This document shows positions 21,846-33,752 of a DNA stretch of 64,000 nucleotides, in pieces. Both the position numbers and the translations under genes were made by a program. The notes below the pieces were generated by a model. That model did not search any database and had not been told where the DNA came from. It saw only the letters and a list, made by a program, of their open reading frames with translations. Positions within the stretch are counted from its first letter, which is position 1. Every line of letters begins with the position of its first letter. The stretch comes from Morchella semilibera (taxonomy: Eukaryota; Ascomycota; Pezizomycetes; Pezizales; Morchellaceae): assembly GCA_009192285.1 (NCBI GenBank), contig WBVU01000017.1, positions 1,172,362 through 1,236,361 on the forward strand, written 5' to 3'.

Positions 21846-24343
21846 ATGGTAAATCTTCCCCCCCCCCCAAATCATACCCTCTTACATCTCCATAACTAAC
21901 ACCCCTCCCTCCCCCGCTTTTCCCTGCAGCCACTCCCCCAAAACCCTCCAGTCCGGGCTAGCGAGCTCCCCGAGCGATGCAGAACCTACCTCGAAGAAAC
22001 CCCTTACTCGGAATGGAGTTTTACTGATTTCTGGGACGGCGATGAACACCTTCTCTCAGGGTGTGGGGATATTTGGCTGCGAGCTTTACAGAAGATTGTC
22101 GACACCACAGATGACAAGAATAAGTCTCTTGCTGCTGGGTTGATGAAGGTCAAGTACAAGAACGTATGTATGCATCACGTTGACTTTGATCCACAATAGC
22201 ACAACCACATCGCCGCTAGGGCACAGATGGCCTTCACGGTCGGTCAGTCTGGAGTTAAGCCTGCGTGGCATCCATAAGCATACGTCCCTGCTAGGGCACA
22301 GATGGCCTTCACGGTCGGTCGGTCTGGAGTTAAGCCTACCCGGCATCCTTGCGTATATTCCGCTTGGGCACAGATGGCCTTCACGGTCGGTCGGTCTGGA
22401 GTTAAGCCTGCGCGGCATCCATAAGCATACGTCCCTGCTAGGGCACAGATGGCCTTCACGGTCGGTCGGTCTGGAGTTAAGCCTACCCGGCATCCTTCCG
22501 TGCATGATCCCGCTGGGGCGTAGAGGGCCTTCCCCAGCGGGATTGGTGGTTGTGTTCACTGATTTTTCTCTAGCGCGAACACCTGCCGGAATCGTCTCGG
22601 AGCAAGGGGACCAAGTCCAAGGGGAGTAGCAAAAAACGCAAAAAGGGCCCGAAGGTTCGTTATCCCATTCCCCGAGATTGTCCACTACTAACATCCGTTG
22701 ATCAATCCAGCCCCCAGTGTACGAGAGCTCACAAGAAATAACACCCGTCGCGGATCCGCCGAATCGCTACCCAAAGCGTCGTAAATCCCATGAGCAGCCC
22801 CCAACGTACGAAAGCTCGCAAGAAGCAACACCCGTCGCGGATCCCCCGAATCCATACTCGAAGCGTCGCAAATCCCGTGAGCAACAACGCCGAGAATTAT
22901 CGGTAGACCAGAAATGGGTTCTTCCGAGTGGCCGATTTGTGGAGGATGTTCTTTTGGAGTGGGCGCAGTCGCAGGCGGATAAGGCTAGACAGTTGAAACA
23001 GGTGCCAAAAGAGATGTATGCACATTCGCTCATACTGGATGTGGATGATCCGGATATACAGAAGCTCTTCGGGGAGGACTGGGACTCTATCGTTTCGCTG
23101 CTATTACCGCTTCCAGAGGCTGATGATTCTCTAACGTCGTTCATGCACGAATTTGTTGATGTAGGTTGACATGCACGTGCTAGCCGCCTGACCCAATGCT
23201 GACAATGTAGGTCAAAACCACTGCCGACCTCCGCGACCGTCTCGAAAGCACTTTATACAAACCTCCTGGCGAGCTTTACTCCCGCGAGAAGCATGGCGAC
23301 CAAGCCTGGGTTCATTCAGTCCTCACCTCCTTGTATGTGTGCCAGTCCTGTATTACTACTACCACTGACCTCAAGTCAGACTCGTCCTTTACGAGCTCGA
23401 CCATATGTCATGCAAGGGGAATCTCGAGGCTTGGTTCCAAATCAACATCTGGGGCCCAATCTTCGATCGCTGTTTCCAATATATTCCTAAAATGTCTATT
23501 GCACGGTACTTCCCACTCCCCACCAGTTTATATCGCGCACTGACCCGCTCCTCCCAGCTCCGAATCTCAATCCCCCAGCAACTGCCGTCGAAAGAACTCA
23601 AACAAGCCCAGCACACAGGACCCAGTTAGTTCCAACCTGGCTGACCCAACTAACCTCGCTACAAAGGACACAACAAACTCAGACCGAAGGAGCCTAACTT
23701 CTGAGCGTAAAGTCACAGCCAATAAATACGACGGCCTCATCACCCATAATTCAATCGAATACGGCGCCGTAGAAGACAGTAGAAAGTTCCAGGAGGAGAC
23801 CGCAAGAAAGTGGATTTCGGACTCGCTGAAGCTTGCAAAGGTACTGCATGATCAGATGAGATGTTTGGAGGACAAGGTTAAACACGACAGAGAGGCTCTG
23901 GGAAAATTTCAGTGCGTGGGGTTTGTGACGGCAGGTAAGTCAATACCCACGCGAGATTAGGAGGGGGCAGAGTTTAAGTATTGTCGCAGGGTTACATTGC
24001 CGGGGCCTGTATCTACAGTATGGGAAGGGTCATGTGAGTCTTTTACGACGAAGTAAGAAGTGCGAGGTCCCGGTGAATGTTTCACCAATGGCTGATCTTG
24101 TTGCTGTGCTTGTTGTGGTTTGGCAGATAAGAGTAGGCTCTATTACCGTCCTTATTGTATCATGTTGGGTTCTGTCCCAATTACTGATCTTCATCTTGAC
24201 AGGAAACTGTACGGAGGTCTATTCATAACCTGGAGGAGTTCTTAGAAAGTCACACAGAAATGCTATTTCAGGCGGCAGTAAAGCAGCCGCCCCCTATACC
24301 GGCTATACTACCGGCTTGTTTTGATACAGATGCGGAGCTTTGA
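21846..24343 (+). CDS. Fungal PD-(D/E)XK-like protein with basic repeats
   Basis: Rebuilt as join(21846..21848,21930..22163,22574..22654,22711..23160,23211..23332,23380..23505,23558..23934,23990..24132,24203..24343), 558 aa. Exon 1 is only the ATG. The N-terminal ~80 residues contain RTYLEETPYSEWSFTDFWDG. A Lys/Arg-rich exon and two tandem 29-residue copies (YESSQE-TPVADPPN-Y-KRRKS) suggest nuclear localisation. The C-terminal half has NIWGPIFDRCF, SESQSPSNCRRKN, ERKVTANKYDG, EYGAVED and FQCVGFVTAG, in the order of the large fungal PD-(D/E)XK-like family (ES-S-aS-RKN ... D ... E-GavE). Known members are uncharacterised; nuclease activity is inference. Every junction keeps frame and the alternative frames stop. 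The longest intron (22164-22573) carries a minisatellite. The downstream frame closes at TGA 24341-24343. Confidence 0.75.
22219..22520. repeat. Intronic minisatellite, 75/72-bp units
   Basis: Four copies of a unit starting GGGCACAGATGGCCTTCACG begin at 22219, 22294, 22366 and 22441, with a decayed fifth start near 22516. Units 1 and 3 resemble 2 and 4 in alternate fashion, so the higher-order period is 147 bp. Because all periods are multiples of three, both strands are open across the array; these frames are out of phase with the flanking exons. Confidence 0.85.
22711..22884 (+). repeat. In-frame 87-bp exon duplication
   Basis: Two adjacent 87-nt copies encode 29 residues each, with eight or fewer differences between them. 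Both end in a basic KRRKS patch. Confidence 0.85.
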
Positions 24344-24710
24344 GGGCCTTTCTTTGTTAGTTTATACGACACTTTTTGGGCGTTGGAATGTACTTTTTTT
24401 TTTGGCGTATGGCTATTTTGTTTATAATTCAAAGCTTCAACTCTGACGGTATTAATCAAGCGTTTGCGTTTCATCTGCGATAAAGCCCTTCCTCAAAGCA
24501 ATATGCCTTCCCTTCAATGTAGAGAGGCTCTTTGTCACTCTGAATTCATTCGCGGCCGTGGGAAACCCACCTGAACGTTAACAGTAGTTCACAGGGCTAG
24601 GGCTGAAGGCAAGGGGTATGTATATCTGGTGCCGATCGTGATAAACCTACACCATCCGTGTTCAAAATCTCCCTTATGCCAAACATATCATACCCCCAAA
24701 ATATAAGGTA

Positions 24711-24778
24711 GAGAAAAAATTGAAATGACCAATCCATAGAGAATCACTAGGGCTACAGAGTGGTCATTTTTATTTCTC
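24711..24778. repeat. Foldback hairpin
   Basis: GAGAAAAAATTGAAATGACC and GGTCATTTTTATTTCTC are inverted around a loop of about 30 bp. Confidence 0.5.
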
Positions 24779-25790
24779 ACTCTTCCAAAATCCTGAGGCA
24801 CTGATAGGTTTACAAGTGTGTGCTGGGTCTAATGGCGGATCCCAAAACCACAGTACACCCGAGACCGTGGTTTTGGTAATTTATTCATTTGAAAACATAT
24901 ATTGTATGCAAAAAACATGTTTCCTGTTCAAAAAACCCTAGATGTCCAAATAAATCGGATCTAATGGCGGTTATGGTCTACTGTTACTGTACAGGAGTGC
25001 CAACAGTTGCTCCGGCCTGGTGATCGGCGGCGGGCGACGGGTCAATTTTTGCCAAGGGTTGACTGCGAGATTTGGCAAAGCAATCATTGGCATTCCTTGG
25101 CATTCCTTGGCAAGTTGAGCCGCAATTCTTTCTTCAATACCAACCTGATACTGCTACTTTAGCAAAAAAAAACTACCAGACCCTCTGGTACATCAAGTAT
25201 GACGGCAAGAATTACGGATAATTACAGATAACTGGCAACCCAACTCCGTTAGCAAAAGTAGATGGTTAGTTCAATTAGATCATCATCATGCACGTAGCTG
25301 TCTATCTCCTTTGGAGGTGTTGAGGTTGATGGGAGTTGGTTGTGAGGCTGGTGATGTGTGCGGCTGCGGCTTTGAGCTTAGATGAGGTAATACCTAAGGT
25401 TGAGAGCAATTACTAGTATTGATGATGATGAGAGAGGGGAGGTTCCAACCTGCTCCTCTCGATCCAGGTACAGTTCCTTCTCAGTAGACAATAATCTTCC
25501 ACGTTCTTTGCCACATATCCCTTATCCCTATTAGGGCTCCATGCTTATTAATACATCTTTAGTGGTATCGTAAAGTAGATTACCACATCAAGGACCTTGC
25601 GTATAGCACAGCCTGATCGCATGAGCAGCACTGTTGAGGGCTTTACTCATGGATCAAGGAAGTTTGGTAGATCAGAAACTATTTACCTCTCCATTTGTAC
25701 GTATGGGTTCGAATGCAGGCTTCAGGCCGCTGAGCTTACGTTGTCTAGGGTTGGCATTCCCGAGTGAGAGACTGTGATACTTGTACTTGG

Positions 25791-25860
25791 GGTGAAATTA
25801 AGTATTGTCCCAACCGCACTGGCAACCATGCTATCGCGAGAGACAATACTTGATTTCACC
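25791..25860. repeat. Foldback hairpin
   Basis: GGTGAAATTAAGTATTGTC (25791-25809) and GACAATACTTGATTTCACC (25842-25860) are inverted with one mismatch. Confidence 0.6.
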
Positions 25861-26928
25861 GCAATTATGGCTCGAGCTATATACATGTACTGTAGGTGCC
25901 TATCACGGGCACAGTAGGGGCGGAAGTGGGATAGCAGCACCGTGCACGAGGGCCGCGGGTGACATTCTGTGATGCATAGAATACGAGTGATACCTGGTGA
26001 CTACACAATCTATCCGCGCTAAACAGTTATTTAACCCCCTGCTTAACTCATTACTCGTATGCAAGCTTACAATTATGACACCAGAACGCCCTCCTTCCAC
26101 CGCCAACTCAATAAATAAAGGAAATAAAATAAAAAAGAAAAGAAAAGAAAATGCACCTTGTCCCTTCCTCAACACTAGCCGACCTGGCGCGCTCACTATC
26201 TCGAGCCTCATCTTTCGCTAGGCAAGTAATTTCCTCCCTGGTGGGGAGAGTGGATAAAACAAATACCCTAGTCAATTTCAAATATGGCCGTCTCCGACTC
26301 CCATTCCCATTCTTTGTTTAGTCCGTGGAATCACCGGCTGCGAAAAATTTAAAGTCAAGGGCACGGAGAATAAGATCGATTCCTGAGAGGTTCCGTTGAC
26401 CGTGGCACTACTGGAAAGATTGGGTCACTCTGAACCAAAGATGCGCTGGATTTTGATAAAGTTAGAACTTATCTAAAGGAGAATCTCAACTGGCATATCA
26501 TCCAGGTTTGTCTGCCGCTTCCTTCCACACATAACATATCGTGCGCATTATTGACCAAGATAGGCCAACGGCACACCCGCTGACTTGGGAGGGGTTCATA
26601 GTCTCAATATAAAAAATCTTGACCAAGGTGGCCAATCCCGGTAAACCCATGCACGGTGGCCCTGGGGTGCCCGTGAAAGGATTGCCCTACCCGCCAATCT
26701 GAAATGTGTGCACATTTGGCCAAAGAACCACCCGATTAACGTAGCAGCACAGCGCGGTTAATACAGTAGCTAATAACGGCATGCGTAGTGGGTAAACTGG
26801 CGACTCAACGCAGTCACAAAGCTCCCCGAGGCCTGCAGGAACGTTTTATGTGACTATCATTATATCAGGTTTTCGTGGGGGTTAGGTAGAGAGTAGTTAT
26901 TGTGAGTGATACTTCACGATGCTATTTG

Positions 26929-27019
26929 AGAAGGCGAATGATAATATCGTCATAGCCTTAGGGCTGGATACGATTACTGATGTAAACAAAAAAAAAAAAA
27001 AAAAAGAAGGCGAATGATA
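26929..27019 (+). mobile_element. Poly-A retroposition footprint 2
   Basis: A perfect 15-bp direct repeat, AGAAGGCGAATGATA (26929-26943 and 27005-27019), flanks a 61 bp insert ending in about 18-20 adenines. Target-site duplication plus poly-A tail indicates target-primed reverse transcription, as for a SINE or a 5'-truncated LINE. Confidence 0.75.
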
Positions 27020-27095
27020 TCTCATGATTGGATTGAAAGTGAGTGATTGTTCATGATCAGACTGAAAGATGAGTGATTATTTATGATTGGAAGAT
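27020..27095. repeat. Short tandem repeat of a GAGTGAT unit
   Basis: About two and a half copies of a ~31 bp unit with CATGATTGGATTGAAAG then TGAGTGATTGTT. The core resembles the dispersed TTATCACTCGGTCATG motif elsewhere in the window, in reverse. Confidence 0.5.
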
Positions 27096-27226
27096 ATATG
27101 ACAAGGATTAGTTAATAGTGATAAGTCGAGTATATTTATTGAATGTAGATTTTAATATTTTTCTTGTTGAACACAGCCGAGCAAGTTTTTCAGACTAGTT
27201 GCCACTCTAACAAAACTACATGTATG

Positions 27227-27459
27227 TACAGCCGCGTCCGCAAAGTTTTGGCACCCCCAGCCTCGAAGCTCATGAGTTCAAATCGTGATATAAACAACCA
27301 AATAAGAGTGACTGCAAAGACAATTTATAGTTACATATCCCTATGGTGCCGTCTATCACAACCCTTCTCAACCTTACCTTTCGAGGAAGGGGCCGAAATA
27401 TTTAGTTTGTTGTAATCGCAGGATCTTTTTACAACGTGCCAAAACTTTGCGGAGCTGTA
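27227..27459. mobile_element. Inverted-repeat element with Tc1-like ends
   Basis: TACAGCCGCGTCCGCAAAG on the left, followed by TTTTGGCAC, is mirrored by GTGCCAAAACTTTGCGGAGC and TGTA on the right. The ends are flanked by TA. The 233 bp interior does not code for a transposase. Confidence 0.7.
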
Positions 27460-29438
27460 GTTCTACGATGTGTAACCATACTATCCTGCTGCCTGGGCGG
27501 TTGGGGGTGCGCGGGTACCTTGCCCGGACTTTCACTGAAACAGCAAACCCTCAAGCCTTAAGAACAATGTGTTATCTTCTTCGCATTCGCCGATGACAAG
27601 TAGAACGGCCAAGTGAATTTCAAAAATAAGCCACATAGTACTTTGCAAAGGTCGGAGGCGCAGTGCAGAGCTGAAATGAAAGTAGGGCGTAAACGTGAGG
27701 TTGAGGTTTTAGGAAAGTGAATGCTTCAGAAGGAAGCAGCAAAGGTATACAAAAAAAGGAGAGGTTGGGTAAAACAAAGGAAAACTATAATGCTTTACGT
27801 AGGAAATAGCCGGAAGACTGGTAATCACTTCCCAAGTTTAGTTTACAATGGCCGGGTCAAAAATTCAACACTAGCTATAGAGATTCCGTCAAACATAAGA
27901 TACCGGATTGGTATAACTATCAATATCGTACATTATACAGTGGCATTCCCGCCCAGTTAACTACTAGGTTCGCTTGTTTGGAACCGGATTGCTTACATTC
28001 GTTGGATGGGTAAAAAATAATTATTTTATTGAACTCATTTCGTGGATGGATGGCGAGTAATCCATAGATTCTTATGTCAACAGAATAGGCACTAGGGTTG
28101 AGATAATATTGTACCACAATGTTCCAAACTTGCCGCGGGCACGCCCGTTCGATAAAAAAACGCTTCGAGGCATATATCTTTGATCATGTTGTAGTTAACT
28201 GGCGAATAATTCAACAAGCATCCCAGCTGTAGTTGACCCGATCGCGACAAAAAGCTAATTTATAAAAGATATATCACTCTTTTCCCGAGCATCAGAAATC
28301 CTAGCCCCCGCCCCCCCCCCCCTAATTCATTGTAGATAAAGATTATCAGCCTTTAAAGTTTTGTAAGTTATAAGTTGCGCGCATGCGGTTGTTATACCTT
28401 GTCATGGTACTTCAATTAGAGGGGGTTCCCCTATAAACCATTGTAAAGGTTTGCCTTTCCTATACCAAGTGGCCAGGGGCCGAGGTAGCCAAATGGCCCC
28501 GTTTAGAAAATCTTGGGTTGTGTATGGAGCCACTCATGTTAGATGGTCTGATGTTTTATCTAAATAGAATAATCAGGTATCTCCGTCATCACGAAAGGTT
28601 TCAATTGGATGGGTAGCTGCCCCAGATTTCTGTGGTCTGGCAGGCTCCAGCTGTCAGTAGACAAAGAATCGGGTGTGTTAAGGGAGACGGCATACATATA
28701 CATTGGCAAATCTCAATCACTATATAATATTATAACCCTCTGGCCAAGATCAATATTTCTCTTCCAGAACTACAGCCTCATGCATGCGAGCAAGGAGGGC
28801 CCAGCATGCCGCGCAGCGGCAGGTGGCTCCGACTGCGTGCGAAAATGTTTATCCCACATCATTGAACAGGGCTGTGAGTTTTCTGGATCCTTCAGTGTCG
28901 GCGGTTTCTCGAACCGACGATTAGATATGCGGCCAGAGGCTGCTCCTCACTAGTATATATGTAATGAGGGGTGTTGCCCACCTGTCTACATGTAGTCATT
29001 TCCCGGGTGTTCGTGGATTGCCAATTTCTGAGCCACAACCGGGGCTATACTAGAACTGTCTGACAAGGTTGCTGGTATATTGTATAATTTTATCTTTCGC
29101 TATTGATGCTTTCGATAGTTTGAATATGAACCGTTTGCCATCGCATGGGGTATATATATACATGTATCATTGTGGGCTACGTCTAAAAATGCGATGGGGG
29201 CTTAATTATAACCATATACTTGACCATATTAATACAAAGACTCAAGACTATATATAAAGCCGCTAAACTCTCTCCATACTTACTCTCTAAGACACATCTC
29301 GCCTTCCCACCGTACCCCCCGCCGGGATTCCCCGGCTCCGGCCCCGCCCCGATGATATATTCCACAGCTTTGTCTCATCTTACTATGTACCTATCACACC
29401 TTCCACTTATTCTCTAACAATCCCTTCTCCGCCTTACT

Positions 29439-30508
29439 CTAAAACAAGCTAAGCATCACCTTTAGATATTGTACCGCGTACACATGCTCACCCCCACACC
29501 CCACCTCCAGCCCCAATGTCCTTCCATCCTTCGCCGATCCTCGTAGTTCCCTACTTCCACCACCTTTCACCGCCACAACAGCATCGGCGGTGTTATGATA
29601 CCCAACCACCAAATACACGCTCCTTGGATTGCGTCCTATATATAGGGGCCCCCTCGCCCCGCTATCGACCCATACCTTTGCGAACCAGCTGTTGCTGTTA
29701 TCCATGGAGTAAGTATGTGCTCCAGTCACAGCGATACAAGGTAGGCAGGAGTCCTGTGTTGTCCACCAGGACGGACCATCCTTGTGTGCTAGCCTCGAGA
29801 ACCTGCAGGTATAGCTCTTGGCTACAGCACAGGATTGATATGACCGAATTGGAGAAGGTTATGAAGAAAATATAGCTTTCATTCGAAGGAGGACACATGC
29901 ACAGTACTGCGCTTTGACTACAGATATCCACAGGGGCCAACGAGGACACGCCCAATCCTACACTGGAGAAGTCCATTCCTCCCACCCCCCGCCCCCCCCC
30001 CCCCCCCACCGATACCACACTACCCTCTCTCTATAAGACGTAGTATCCCAAGTCCGGTCAAGCGTCAAGACGCTACTAGCTACACGCTCATATTCTACGC
30101 CTTCTTACAGGATACGGACTACCAGTCAGGGACCCAGAAAGTCGTTTTTTCAATCCAGCCCTCATCCTCCGGTCTAGTACCTACATGCCGTCCCAGCTCC
30201 AATCTCCACCGCCACGGGTCTGTCGCGTAGGCAACCGAGACCATCACCCTACCTGGCCCCGCCTCCTCCCACGCAAAGAAGCACAGCCGCGGCTTCCAGC
30301 CGTTCTGGCATGTCTCAGCACTGTCCCAGGAAATGATGATCCTGTGGGGGTGGAGCGCCTCGCCGACGCTTATCCGGCGCAGGTGCTGGCCGGCGGGGTT
30401 GAGCGTGGGGACATGGATGATGAACCGGTTTATCCAGCCACCAGGTTCCAGGGAGCTCCAGCCGACCATGTCACGGCGCGGATCGCGAGCCCCGCCGACG
30501 TAGAGCAT
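29439..30508 (-). CDS. Hypothetical beta-rich protein
   Basis: A consistent model is complement(join(29439..29802,30123..30508)), 249 aa, with phase 2/1 at the junction (donor GTAGTC, acceptor CTGCAG). The ATG at 30508 is chosen as first in frame. The sequence is rich in Trp, Arg, Gly and alternating hydrophobic residues, for example GWSSLEPGGWINRFIIHV, RIIISWDSAET, and RSVYLVVGYHNTADAVV near the C-terminus; I do not recognise the family. The proposed intron is 320 nt and holds a C-rich homopolymer, longer than the usual 50-90 nt in this window, so an exon may be missing. The opposite strand is also open at 30185-30517, but its composition looks like a shadow. A coiled-coil ORF lies upstream on the same strand and could be a first exon. 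Confidence 0.4.
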
Positions 30509-30937
30509 ACTGGTTGAAAGGGTTGCCTACCCCACATTGTCAGTAATCCTCCTCGTGAGAATCAGGCAACCGGGGGCTGTTACGCGCAGGATCATACTCC
30601 GAGGGAGTCCGCGCTCTGTCTCCGCCGTATTGTGGCGGCCGGGATCACCACCAGCGGTGGGAGAGTGCCGCCGTTGTACACTATCACCGCTCACCTGCCG
30701 ACCAACGAATCAATCAAACCCCCGTATTTAGCTAGGGAGGGGGGGGGCTACGAACCACCGGCTCATGGTCGACCAACGCCCTGACTAGATGGCGGAGGCA
30801 TGGGAAGTCGCTGGCCGTGGCATCGCGAAGACGCATTGGTAGTAGTAGCTGGCTATTTTCCCACTCTATCAGCCATGGCAGCAGGGCGGGCGGGCGGGGT
30901 TGGTTGGGGATGGGGCAGAGTCCATGAAAATACAGGG

Positions 30938-31111
30938 TTAGCAGGGCCGCGGTGCAATATATATAGAACGTAACTTATCGTGTCTCCCACGAAGCTCTAC
31001 ACGCAGCTCGCCCATCTCCGCCAGTATTTGGCCGAGTGTATTCTGTACTTCGTTTTGCAATGTGGCGCCATCGTGCGGGGCGATATTCGGGGTGGATGGG
31101 GTTTCTTTCAT
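30938..31111 (-). CDS. Coiled-coil ORF, possibly the 5' exon of the neighbouring gene
   Basis: A 57-codon frame starts at ATG 31111 and contains LQNEVQNTLGQILAEMGELR, an amphipathic segment with heptad hydrophobics. The last ~10 codons (IYIAPRPC) look non-coding, so an intron probably starts before them. A further minus-strand frame about 30745-30890 (WENSQLLLPMRLRDA, then FPCLRHLVRALVDHEP) may be another exon. I could not join these parts to the 30508 ORF with certainty. Confidence 0.35.
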   Translation of the reverse strand: MKETPSTPNIAPHDGATLQNEVQNTLGQILAEMGELRVELRGRHDKLRSIYIAPRPC

Positions 31112-33204
31112 TCTGGGACTCCGTCAAGGTGCTCGATGAGAGCGGGGTTGTGTTGTTGGACTGATGTGCTATGATCCCTCAAAAAAAAGCAAATAATTTA
31201 GGGTGTCACTGCGGTACGCCATGCATGTCTCGCAGCTCAACAACTTTGAGAGGTAGAGCTCACAAGTACCTACTATCTAGTATACGGCTACCAATACTAT
31301 GCTACAATTCAAAGCAACGTAACGTTCGCAGAGATGCACCTTGCAGAATGAACACATAGAGCGGGTTTTGGTGGCCCTTTTTCCCCGTTCGTAATATCAT
31401 TTAAAACGACTTTCCCTCCACCAGAATATTGACATTTCCCACGCAAATGATCTACCGCCCGAAAAACCACCCTCACGACGACCTTACTGATAGAAACACA
31501 TTCCCACGGCGAGTAACAAATCAAGACTCCATTTGTTAATCTGCTCTCCGTCCCTACAAGCAAGTTTCCGGCTAATTCCTAGCTCCCATAACTACCAATA
31601 TTCGTACTAGAGAGTGAGCTTTAATTAATTAATCCCAATTATTGCAGGCCGGGATGCTAAACGCCGTAGAAGACGTGCCCAGAGGACTACAGAAAATATG
31701 CAGCCAGGAACATTGACCCTTTGCCGGCCCTGGGCGCCAAGACTATGGGTGATTGGCTGGCTCGGGAGGTGCCATAGCCATGATAGCCCCTGTCGGTGTG
31801 GGGTAGTTGAGGCTCTGCGGGGTGGGGTGTAGGTGGGGTGAAACGCGAGCCAAGTTACCCATCGAGCAGCTAGTGAGTTATATTTTATAACTAGCTTTTG
31901 AATATACTCACCGAGACGGTCATCATGAGTAAAGAGAGAATATATAAAGAACATTTATATGTGGGGGACACGGGCGCCTGCATCCATCATCCATACCATC
32001 GCAGGTTTGCAGGCCGTCGTCCACACCCATATATATATGCATATATATATATACGTATATGCTTAGTACTTAGGTACGGTAGAGAGGTTCTGTACGATTT
32101 TGTTGTATTGTGATAAAGTATTTGGGCGTTGTCTAGTCAAAATGTGCATCACTTTCCAACACCCTGGGCACACTTGGTGGAGGCAGGGCAGAGTTGAGCG
32201 GGGGAGGGGGGGGGGGGGGGACGAAGAGCTGTCGTGTAGGTACTGATATTTTTTGGTCTCAAATGTGTGAGGTGAACTTAAAGTTCCGAACCCAACTAGC
32301 GCACTCCAATGCCAGCGCCACCGGCTAAAGCTACATCATTGACATTTGATGCAATGGTAAAAATACATGCCTTACATATTATGCTGTCTCAGCCACGCTG
32401 ATCGAGAGCGAGGACGGGGTGTCGTCTTGCTGCGCCCCAGGCGCAGCAGACGAATCAAAACAGTTGATTAGCTGTAGACAATAGGCGCTGGTTTTCTGAT
32501 TCGTCCGTCAAGGTGGAGCTTCTGCTCGGCTCATCGTGCTCTATCTCTGATTGGAGGAGTGATGGAGGTCTCTTATCTCACCTCCTCCAGCTATATTATA
32601 ACTAACCTCTAATTTATACGTATATTCTGATACCTGATGCCACAGCCCAAATCTCATCCTTTGACCCCCCACGACACCGCCCTCCTCAGAGAGAAGACTG
32701 CCCATTAAACCCCCCGCCCCCTTTCCCAACCCTCGCAGCTATATAGCAAATATGTGAGACTGTAAGTGACTTGGCGTACAAGATATCAAACCTATGTACC
32801 CAAATTCAAAATGAATATTTAATGCGAAGCCCCTCTAGCCACAGGTGGGTCGCTCAGGTCGATCACGAGGGTTGAACTTAGGTAGAAATATCGGGTGCGG
32901 GTAATTGAGGCTCTGCTGGAGGTGGAAGACCACATCTTGGGAGCCAGCTGTAGTAGCTACAGGCTCGTGCGGGCGGGCAAAATAGGAACGAGGTTGAGGC
33001 TCTAGGAATGTATCTTAAGCAAGTGCCGGAGGTGGCAAAGGCCAGTCTTTTTCGCGCGAGGGAATGCAGTATCATGGGGTCCAACGGCCTATAATGTAAG
33101 TAATGGTTGAACTCGTATATATATATGGCTAGATGACAATATCCTTGAGATATCAAATAAATCCAGAGAGAATATAGAGTAAATGAAATTGATACTATCC
33201 CTTA

Positions 33205-33345
33205 CGTATCTCTCCAGTCACCGGATCTCAACCTTATAGAATTAAGCATTATAGAACTAGTCAGACATGGAGACAGAAACGATTGTTTGAAGATATACAA
33301 GATGATCAGGAGCTCGAGGTTTAAGAATCATGTAATAATTATCTT
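33205..33345 (+). pseudogene. Tc1/mariner transposase C-terminal relic
   Basis: One frame reads SLQSPDLNLIE, the hallmark SPDLNPIE segment of the DDE domain in Tc1/mariner transposases, followed by frames broken by stops. No other catalytic part is visible close by. The match is short, so the call is tentative. Confidence 0.45.
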
Positions 33346-33752
33346 GCAACTGGTATAGGCAGATTAGGTACTTTGATTATGCAACTAGGATTATGCCTTG
33401 CAGACTAGGAACAGCTTTTTCTGCTGCTGCGGACTCAAACACCCAGCACCTTACGGGTGGTGTTTATGGACTGGAAAACCTTTACAAGCATATATGTGTT
33501 TACATGTATGGCTGTAACTCACAAGGGGTGTCTTCAAATATCTTCTTTCCACCATACAAATTTTTAGCTCGGTGTCAATATCATTAACCCATGACTCGCC
33601 AGGTGTGCGAAGAGTCCCGATATATCATGTGCGCACCCTCTAAAAGTACTTTGGTGTGGGAGTAAGTGATCGAACTGCTCCTGGTTGGTAGAACCGCCGG
33701 GAGAAGCTTCTAGTTGGCCTGGAGTGCCAAGTTTGCCCCACCCTGGACATAA

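Larger units (their letters stand above)
24344..29438. other. Gene-poor tract
   Basis: Holds hairpins at 24711-24778 and 25791-25860, the retroposition footprint at 26929-27019, GAGTGAT-type repeats around 27020-27095 and an inverted-repeat element at 27227-27459. The open frame at 28609-28953 has no recognisable motif. I see no credible gene. Confidence 0.5.

Noticed and set aside
22219-22520. CRISPR-like regular repeats
   Set aside because: Units are directly adjacent with no unique spacers, inside a eukaryotic intron.
22180-22694. Long open frames on both strands across the 22.2-22.6 kb repeats
   Set aside because: The openness follows from repeat periods divisible by three; the flanking exons are in another phase and the region has good intron borders.
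28609-28953. 114-codon plus-strand frame
   Set aside because: No recognisable domain, no splice context and composition like the flanks; possible but unsupported.
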